Shown in pieces: positions 59,199 through 64,000 of a stretch of DNA of 64,000 bases. Source of the DNA: Hymenobacter sublimis (GTDB taxonomy: Bacteria > Bacteroidota > Bacteroidia > Cytophagales > Hymenobacteraceae). Location of the stretch: positions 3,808,001 to 3,872,000 of the forward strand of contig NZ_CP095848.1 in the NCBI RefSeq assembly GCF_023101345.1. Reading direction: 5' to 3'. The position numbers were made by a program, and so were the translations under genes. Below the pieces are notes generated by a model. That model searched no databases, was not told the DNA's origin, and saw only the letters and a program-made list of their open reading frames with translations. Position 1 is the stretch's first letter; every line of letters begins with the position of its first letter.

Positions 59199-59813
59199 TT
59201 AAGAAAACGCTTTTTCCGGCCGACTGCCGGGTTTCACCACCGGAATACCTGCCCGGCAAAGCGGACAATCATCGGGTGCGTAGGTGGCCGCCGAAACTGG
59301 CAGCAAGGCAAAGTTCGGAAAAGAAAGGTCAGCTTTCCCACTCGTGCGGTCAATTAAACTCGCCACTGCCAAAACTTTTGCCCCCAATTCTTCCAGCACC
59401 CGCGCTACTTCCTTGGTGCTCTTGCCGGTAGTCACTACGTCTTCGGCAATGACAATTTTTTGGCCAGGCTCCACGGTAAACCCCCGACGCAACGTCATCT
59501 GCCCCGAGTCATCGCGCTCTGTGAAGATGCCCGGCACTCCTAATTGCCGGGCCAGCTCGTAGCCAATCACCACCCCGCCCATAGCCGGGCCTACCACCAC
59601 ATCGGGCTGCAAGCCGGCCTGCTGAATCTGCCGAGCCAGTTCTGCCGCGGCTGGAGCTGCCAGGTCGGGGCGGCGCAGGAAACGGGCGCATTGCACGTAG
59701 GTGTCAGAATGCAGGCCGGAGGAAAGGCGGAAATGGCCGCGCAGCAGGGCATCTTCCTGCAACAGTTGCTGCTCCAGGATTTCGGAGGGGAGGGTGGGTT
59801 GGGTGGAAGTCAA
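59199..59813 (-). CDS. pyrE: Orotate phosphoribosyltransferase
   Basis: A 204-residue enzyme making OMP from orotate and PRPP. The PRPP loop is KIVIAEDVVTTGKSTKEVAR; substrate loops are FRLSSGLHSDTYVQCARFL and VVGPAMGGVVIGYELARQLG. The C-terminal CPLCRAGIPVVKPGSRP is unusual in having a CxxC. The start is TTG at 59813 (MTSTQPTLPSEILEQQLLQE); no other start fits. It lies between pyrF and purL on the same strand. Confidence 0.95.
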   Translation of the reverse strand: MTSTQPTLPSEILEQQLLQEDALLRGHFRLSSGLHSDTYVQCARFLRRPDLAAPAAAELARQIQQAGLQPDVVVGPAMGGVVIGYELARQLGVPGIFTERDDSGQMTLRRGFTVEPGQKIVIAEDVVTTGKSTKEVARVLEELGAKVLAVASLIDRTSGKADLSFPNFALLPVSAATYAPDDCPLCRAGIPVVKPGSRPEKAFS

Positions 59814-59861
59814 GGGTAGTACTCTATTATATAAGGTACGAGAAGAGAAGACGTTAAAACG

Positions 59862-59957
59862 ACGTCATGCAGAGCGCAGCGAAGCATCTCGCGCGTTGAC
59901 TTTACTTTGATAATCCAACGATTCAAGCGAGATGCTTCGCTGCGCTCTGCATGACGT
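59862..59957. repeat. Perfect palindromic repeat between pyrE and pyrF
   Basis: Arms 59862-59892 and 59927-59957 are 31-bp perfect complements starting ACGTCATGCAGAGCGCAGCG, around a 34-nt spacer. It is a full member of the GTCATxCxGAGCGxAGCGAAG family found at four other places in the window. Confidence 0.92.
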
Positions 59958-59984
59958 TCTTCGTTTTCATTCTGACGCTTAGCG

Positions 59985-60746
59985 TTACACCGCTACCGGC
60001 CGGAACCGGTTGATCTGCTCTACTAGCTCCCGTGCGGCGGCGGCGGCATCAGTCGCTTGCCACAGGGCGCGCGACGTATTAATCAGGAGCCCCGAACCAT
60101 CAGGCCGTAGGCCCGCTTTCAACGTGGCTTGCAGGTCACCGCCCTGGGCACCGACGCCGGGTACCAGGAACCACTGCTCCGGCGTGAGGCTGCGGATGCG
60201 GGCCACGGCTTCAGCGTTAGTAGCGCCTACTACCAGTCCGATGCCGCCGTGTACTTCGTCGAGCTTGCGGGTTACGCGGGCGGCGCAGTCGGAGAGGGTG
60301 CCACCGCGGGTAAGAGCCACGTCTTGCAGGGAATGAACCGGTTTATTGGAGGTTTTGGCCAGCACGAACACCAGCTTGCCAGGCCGGGCAAAAGGCACAA
60401 TGGCGTCGTCGCCCATGTAGGGGTTTACGGTTACGCCATCGGCTTCTACCACATCGTAAGCGAAGCGGGCGTAGTGGTCGGCGGTGTTGGCAATGTCGCC
60501 GAACTTGCCATCCAGAATTACCGGAATGCTTTCTGGAATACGCTGCACGGTTTCGCGCAGCAACTTCACCCCGTCTTCCCGACTTAGGAAAAAGGCCAGA
60601 TTGGGCTTGAAAGCGGCGGCGTACTCGCTGGTTTGGTCAATGAGCTCGGCCAAGCGGCGCGCTACCTGAGCGTCCTCCCCTATCGGGTCAAGGCCCACGC
60701 AAAGCAAGGAATTGGCGCGCTGAACTCGTTGGGTTAGCTTTTCCAT
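59985..60746 (-). CDS. pyrF: Orotidine 5'-phosphate decarboxylase
   Basis: A 253-residue OMP decarboxylase of the longer type. ATG at 60746 gives MEKLTQRVQRANSLLCVGLD; the frame is open upstream but overlaps the DHOD-like gene. Catalytic Lys/Asp lie in VILDGKFGDIANTADHYA; also ADGVTVNPYMGDDAIVPF and the phosphate site FLVPGVGAQGGDLQATL. It shares a 13-bp overlap with the upstream gene, so the two are translated from one mRNA. Confidence 0.95.
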   Translation of the reverse strand: MEKLTQRVQRANSLLCVGLDPIGEDAQVARRLAELIDQTSEYAAAFKPNLAFFLSREDGVKLLRETVQRIPESIPVILDGKFGDIANTADHYARFAYDVVEADGVTVNPYMGDDAIVPFARPGKLVFVLAKTSNKPVHSLQDVALTRGGTLSDCAARVTRKLDEVHGGIGLVVGATNAEAVARIRSLTPEQWFLVPGVGAQGGDLQATLKAGLRPDGSGLLINTSRALWQATDAAAAARELVEQINRFRPVAV

Positions 60747-61597
60747 ACCGATGAAACAGTTTCGGGTTGAAGATGGGCGCACTCGGCGGCTAGCCGGGCC
60801 GATAGGCCGGCTTCCAGCCACTCACCGCTGGCAATTTGCACGGCACTGGCCCCGCAGCGCAGGTAGTCCGTGACGTGGCTGGCCGTGAACACGCCGCCCG
60901 TGCCGAAGATAGGTAGCGTTATCCGCTTGTCGTGGGCCAGTTCCCACACGCAGCGCAGGGCTACGGGGCGGAGCGCCTCCCCCGAAAGGCCGCCGGCCAC
61001 GGGCGCGGCCGTGGCATCGTCGGGCAGGTGCAGGGCTTTGAGCAGATTGGTAGCGGCCAGGGCGGTAGCGCCGCCTTCCTGGGCACCCAGAGCCAAACCC
61101 CGAATGTGCTCCGGCCAGGGCGGCAGCTTCACAATAACGGCCGCTTCGGGACCAAGCTCATTGCGCACGGCCTGGGTAGCTTCGCGCACAAATTTGGCAT
61201 TGAGCTCCTCGCCCTTCCCGGTGTCGGGCTGAGCCATATACACTTCTACCCCGGCTATCAGCTCACTAGCTTCGCGGGCCAGAAAGCGCGCAATCTTGCG
61301 AAAACCAGGAATGCCAGGGGCCGTGATGCTCACGAACACCGGCACGCCGTAGCGGCGGAGGGTGGGCAGGTGTTCCTGCACCAGAATTTCGGCGCTTTCG
61401 GTGCGCATGTGGGTGGCGTTGAGCAGGGTTTGGTCGGCTACCTGCCAAATGCCTTCCTCGTAGAGCCCGGGCTTGGGCTCCATCGTGACGGTGCGGGTAA
61501 AAATAGCTCCCAGTCGCTCGTAGTCCGGGCCGTCTAGCTGCCAGGACGCGGCCGCGAGGCATACCGGGTTCTGGAGCGTGAGTTTACCGAGTTGCAT
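60734..61597 (-). CDS. Dihydroorotate dehydrogenase-like protein lacking the usual catalytic base
   Basis: A 287-residue FMN-binding TIM barrel resembling dihydroorotate dehydrogenase class 1: MQLGKLTLQNPVCLAAASWQ, the FVSITAPGI strand, VIVKLPPWPEHI (lysine), AGGLSGEALRPVALRCVWEL and LPIFGTGGVFTASHVTDYLR with SAVQIASGEW. Where class 1 has NxSCPN (catalytic Cys) and class 2 a Ser, this reads VEVYMAQPDTG (Gln123 by my alignment). So it may be inactive, may use another residue, or may act on another substrate. Overlap with pyrF points to pyrimidine synthesis, yet the enzyme may be a helper; a true PyrD could lie elsewhere. Confidence 0.82.
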   Translation of the reverse strand: MQLGKLTLQNPVCLAAASWQLDGPDYERLGAIFTRTVTMEPKPGLYEEGIWQVADQTLLNATHMRTESAEILVQEHLPTLRRYGVPVFVSITAPGIPGFRKIARFLAREASELIAGVEVYMAQPDTGKGEELNAKFVREATQAVRNELGPEAAVIVKLPPWPEHIRGLALGAQEGGATALAATNLLKALHLPDDATAAPVAGGLSGEALRPVALRCVWELAHDKRITLPIFGTGGVFTASHVTDYLRCGASAVQIASGEWLEAGLSARLAAECAHLQPETVSSVWKS

Positions 61598-61964
61598 AGA
61601 TTAAAAACGTTACGATGTTACCGGCTTCGCCCGGCCAAAACCAGGCGCCACCCGCAACATCAGATGAGTACGCTACCTCCAGCCGAGGCCCGAAGCAGCC
61701 AAACCACTACCTCTGTAGAACCCCAAAAACGCGGGGCGGCCAATTCGCGGACCAACATACGTCAGAATCCCCCCTGATTTTCTATCACCCCGCTGCCTTG
61801 TGCCACCTCGCCCCGTCGCCGCCGTTGGGTGGATAACGGGTTGTTTCGGGTTTATTATTGGTTGTTGACTGTTAGTTGACAATCGTTGGTTGTTGCGTCA
61901 GCCTGCGCTTGCAAAGGACCTCCGCACGTTAGAACAGTCCATTGTTACGTCCTTCGACTATCAT

Positions 61965-61991
61965 CAGATCCTTCGCTACACTCAGGATGAC
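61965..61991. repeat. Half-copy of the dispersed palindromic repeat
   Basis: AGATCCTTCGCTACACTCAG and the following GATGACA match the right arm of the full repeats at 21439-21473 and 59927-59957. No good left arm was found within 100 bp. Confidence 0.6.
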
Positions 61992-62024
61992 AATCAACAA
62001 TTGCCCATTAACTACCAACTATTA

Positions 62025-62056
62025 AAAGCAAAACGCCCGGCAAAGGACCGGGCGCT
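62025..62056 (-). terminator. Terminator after the class II synthetase-like gene
   Basis: On the minus strand, GCGCCCGG / CCGGGCGT (7-8 bp stem) with a 7-nt loop is followed by TTTTGCTTTTA, just past the stop codon of the gene at 62072. Confidence 0.85.
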
Positions 62057-62071
62057 TGCTGAAAGAGAAAG

Positions 62072-62332
62072 CTAGATTACGTTTTCGCGGTTGATTAGGA
62101 AAGTGGTGAACAGGGTGTCGGTGTTTTCGCAGGCCCCGGTTACGCCCACAATGTGAGACGTGTTGTGGATGGCTGCGAAGCCTTCCGATTCCGCGTACTT
62201 CCGCGCGCCTCGGAACATGGCGTCCCGTGCTTTGATAATGGCCATCCGCTTAGGATCCGTGCTCAGGTTCGCGTTGTAGGTGGCGGTAGGAGCGGCGGCT
62301 ACCATCTGCTGGGTGAGGGTGGTGTCGTTCAT
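62072..62332 (-). CDS. Short protein resembling a class II aminoacyl-tRNA synthetase fragment
   Basis: An 86-residue protein, ATG at 62332 (MNDTTLTQQMVAAAPTATYN). The part DPKRMAIIKARDAMFRGARK followed by YAESEGFAAIHNTSHIVGVT and GACENTDTLF recalls the start of the catalytic domain of class II synthetases and AsnA-like paralogues (helix, then strand with GF...I and T). It stops long before a full catalytic domain, so it is either a truncated gene or a small family of its own. A terminator follows. The frame is open upstream to 62548 but that part looks non-coding. Confidence 0.55.
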   Translation of the reverse strand: MNDTTLTQQMVAAAPTATYNANLSTDPKRMAIIKARDAMFRGARKYAESEGFAAIHNTSHIVGVTGACENTDTLFTTFLINRENVI

Positions 62333-63036
62333 GGAATTTACCAGTATGCGTGGGTGGGCGCCAATTTTGCCTGGGCCAGCCAAACCGACTGGACACAAAA
62401 AAACCGCTTCGAAAACCGAGGCGGTAAGAGCAGCAAAACCAATAGAAACGAAAGAATTAACGAGGAGAACAGCCTTCCGGTCATCTCGCAGGACGCTTTC
62501 GTGAAAAGTCCCGCGCTTCTTCAATGAATGTTGATTGAGGTGAAGCACGTCGCAAAAGTACTACTCCTTCCTACCCCAGCAAGACAACCTAAGTTAACTT
62601 TATGTTACCAAAATGTTACGCGGATTTTCTCTTGTGTACTAGCAACTCTTTATAAGCACGCCATACATCCTCTTGTTATTCAGCACATTCCGCATAGCAC
62701 AAATAGCCTATTAATGCCCATACGCTATACTTAGCTGACTTTTGCGGGCCTGTAAACAGCAGCTATTCATACTGAGATAACAGGTCTCGTTATTGGAAAT
62801 ATTCAACTCAAGGAACTTAGGCTATCCTTATAGTGTACAGAGGCATCCTTTAGGCAAAACATCCTTTATTTCCACAACGCTCTGCGTAAAATGCTGTTTG
62901 TACATATAATAGTTATTTTCAGTAGCTATCTTAACAAAATTATAATGGCACAGTTTTTATATCAGCCACCAGGTTGCTGTTATCTTTGTACCACAGGCTT
63001 TTTCCTTTGATTTTCTCATTTTCTTCTCCGTTCCAT
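62333..63036. other. Long AT-rich gap, no gene recognised
   Basis: Apart from a promoter box for the DUF4468 gene, this 704-bp gap shows no protein-like frame. 62580-62980 is the most AT-rich stretch of the window (for example TAATAGTTATTTTCAGTAGC). It may hold promoters or an untranslated RNA, but nothing specific was seen. Confidence 0.4.
62981..62988 (+). promoter_or_regulatory. Bacteroidota -7 box upstream of the DUF4468 gene
   Basis: TATCTTTG fits the TAnnTTTG consensus, 48 bp before the ATG at 63037, with a T5 run (62954-62958) about 22 bp upstream in place of TTTG. Confidence 0.6.
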
Positions 63037-63606
63037 ATGAAAAAAGTGCTACTAGTTTTGTTGATGGGTGGGATGCTGGCACTAGCGCCGGAAGTACAGG
63101 CCCAGACCGATGCTCCGGCCCCCATTGAATACAGCGAGCGGGTGCCTGCCGACGGGGCCGGTAAAACGGCTCTGTACCATCGGGCTCTGGACTGGACGCA
63201 GAACAAATTTGCGTACGGCCCTAAATCTGGAATGAAGGCGGAAGAGGGTGCCGGCACCGTGCGAGTAACCGGTACCAGCAAGGTGAAGCGAGTTGATAAT
63301 AAGGGGAAAGACCAGGAGGTTACCGTATTATTCGACTTCGTTTTCCGGGCCAACGACAACGGGTATGAGTACAGCGTGGGTTCCTTCCGGGTAGTACCAG
63401 ACCCAAAGCAGCCTTCCCAGATTATTACGTTTGATGAATACCGGACTGAGCTCCGGGCCGATAAAAACAACGAAAAGACGCACAACGAACGCCGACTGAC
63501 GGCCCAAACGTCGTCGTTGGCCTCGGAAGCGGCCATGTCGTTTCGCTCTTACATGAACAGCACGCCGGCCGAAGGACACGTTGGCGTAGCAGGCGGCGAG
63601 CATTAA
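63037..63606 (+). CDS. Exported DUF4468 domain protein
   Basis: A 189-residue exported protein from ATG 63037, signal MKKVLLVLLMGGMLALAPEV and likely cut after VQA. The DUF4468 (TBP-like fold) domain follows: TALYHRALDWTQNKFAYGPK, GAGTVRVTGTSKVKRV, VTVLFDFVFRANDNGYEYSV and FDEYRTELR, as in Bacteroidota envelope proteins of unknown role. The frame upstream of 63037 crosses the promoter box and is not coding. A hairpin terminator follows. Confidence 0.9.
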   Translation: MKKVLLVLLMGGMLALAPEVQAQTDAPAPIEYSERVPADGAGKTALYHRALDWTQNKFAYGPKSGMKAEEGAGTVRVTGTSKVKRVDNKGKDQEVTVLFDFVFRANDNGYEYSVGSFRVVPDPKQPSQIITFDEYRTELRADKNNEKTHNERRLTAQTSSLASEAAMSFRSYMNSTPAEGHVGVAGGEH

Positions 63607-63634
63607 GCGGCCCGAATTCCTAGAGTTTTCCATG

Positions 63635-63679
63635 CATGCCAGCGGCCCGGAACCACATGGTTTCCGGGCCGCTGGCATG
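63635..63679. terminator. Terminator after the DUF4468 gene
   Basis: Arms 63635-63652 and 63662-63679 are 18-bp perfect complements (CATGCCAGCGGCCCGGAA), loop 9 nt, followed by TGATTTTT. Confidence 0.88.
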
Positions 63680-63888
63680 TGATTTTTCCGGCGGGTAGAG
63701 TCACGCTTAGTTTCAGCGCCATGCAACGCTCACGCACGTACTACTTGCTTACCAGGCCTACCCCTCTACCTAGTGAGAGACGGTTGTTCAACTGCTGAGT
63801 ACTGGTTCAGTTTTTCAGTTCTGGACTGCTACGAGCATTAATGTGCTACTCACTTGCAACGCTCACTTAGGTGCCGCCTCATAATGCG

Positions 63889-63914
63889 AAAAGCCGCGTT
63901 GCAGCGCGGCTTTT
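63889..63914. terminator. Hairpin terminator near the right edge
   Basis: A 10-bp stem AAAAGCCGCG / CGCGGCTTTT around TTGCAG, with A and T runs on the two sides. As no gene ends just to the left, it may serve a minus-strand gene outside the window. Confidence 0.75.
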
Positions 63915-64000
63915 CTACTATCTTCCCCTCAGCCGCCTCTTTACTTCACTCACGGTAAAGGTAGAGGGAGCCGTCTAAAATCCTTGCTCAATTTAGATTA

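Larger units (their letters stand above)
61598..62071. other. Intergenic region upstream of the pyrimidine genes, with a decayed repeat
   Basis: No gene was recognised. The right part (61855-62020) has loosely complementary simple-sequence arms (TTGGTTGTTGACTGTTAGTT on the left; GACAATCAACAATTGCCCAT on the right) around a half-copy of the palindromic repeat, AGATCCTTCGCTACACTCAG at 61965-61984. It should also contain the promoter of the nucleotide cluster, but no clear box was found. Confidence 0.45.
63607..64000. other. Right-edge region with no gene
   Basis: Two hairpins (63635-63679 and 63889-63914) and no believable coding frame. The second probably ends a transcript coming from beyond the right edge. 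Confidence 0.45.

Noticed and set aside
16375..62000. CRISPR array from recurring GTCAT...AGCGAAG sequences
   Set aside because: The copies are far apart, inverted and intergenic, with no regular spacing and no cas genes.

Overview
The window reads as a chromosomal segment of a GC-rich Bacteroidota bacterium, most likely a Hymenobacter-type Cytophagales. The supporting signs are type IX secretion (T9SS) C-terminal sorting domains, paired M43 zinc metalloproteases, Bacteroidota-restricted domains (DUF6268, DUF4468, DUF2141, DUF4136, META lipoproteins), promoters of the TTTG / TAnnTTTG type, weak ribosome binding sites, and many hairpins between gene ends. No rRNA, CRISPR array, classical IS transposase or prophage was seen. 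One tRNA, Arg(CCT), is present.

Layout: 0.3-11 kb holds envelope and stress genes: DUF4136 lipoprotein, aldo/keto reductase, two META lipoproteins, a DsbA/FrnE-type oxidoreductase, a YdeI-like protein, a DUF2141 gene broken by an amber codon, several SpoIIAA/STAS-like paralogues, an alpha/beta hydrolase and a large TolB-like surface protein. 11-21.3 kb has msrA, a six-PAS histidine kinase, a methionine aminotransferase next to an omega-amidase, a T9SS FG-GAP protein and murF. 21.5-32.5 kb has rfbC, a glycosyltransferase, a membrane cytochrome c, hflX, two tandem M43 proteases, sixA, ppk1 and a DUF3850 protein. 32.6-46.9 kb has outer-membrane proteins (DUF6268; a phosphoesterase fused to a beta-barrel), an HD-PycTM protein convergent with a class III cyclase-like DUF2652 protein, tRNA-Arg, an orphan NarL-type regulator, a STAS protein, nicotinate phosphoribosyltransferase and small proteins.

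47-61.6 kb is a large minus-strand nucleotide biosynthesis cluster, in transcription order dihydroorotate dehydrogenase-like, pyrF, pyrE, purL, purQ, purC, three cargo genes, purD, purN, purF, purM. Together the pur genes cover PRPP amination (PurF), GAR formation and formylation (PurD, PurN), FGAM formation (PurL/PurQ), ring closure (PurM) and SAICAR synthesis (PurC). purK/purE, purB and purH are not here. The right edge has a short protein resembling a class II tRNA-synthetase fragment and a DUF4468 protein.

Most interesting points: (1) a 550-bp unit with 42-bp inverted termini carrying a DUF559 nuclease domain sits at the 3' end of purQ and has been read in frame into it, giving a PurQ-DUF559 fusion; (2) an HD hydrolase fused to a Pycsar-effector-type membrane domain faces a degenerate cyclase-like gene; (3) several families of long, often perfect palindromes fill the gaps between genes, including two copies of a ~220-255 bp nested element; (4) an AT-richer cargo block interrupts the purine cluster.
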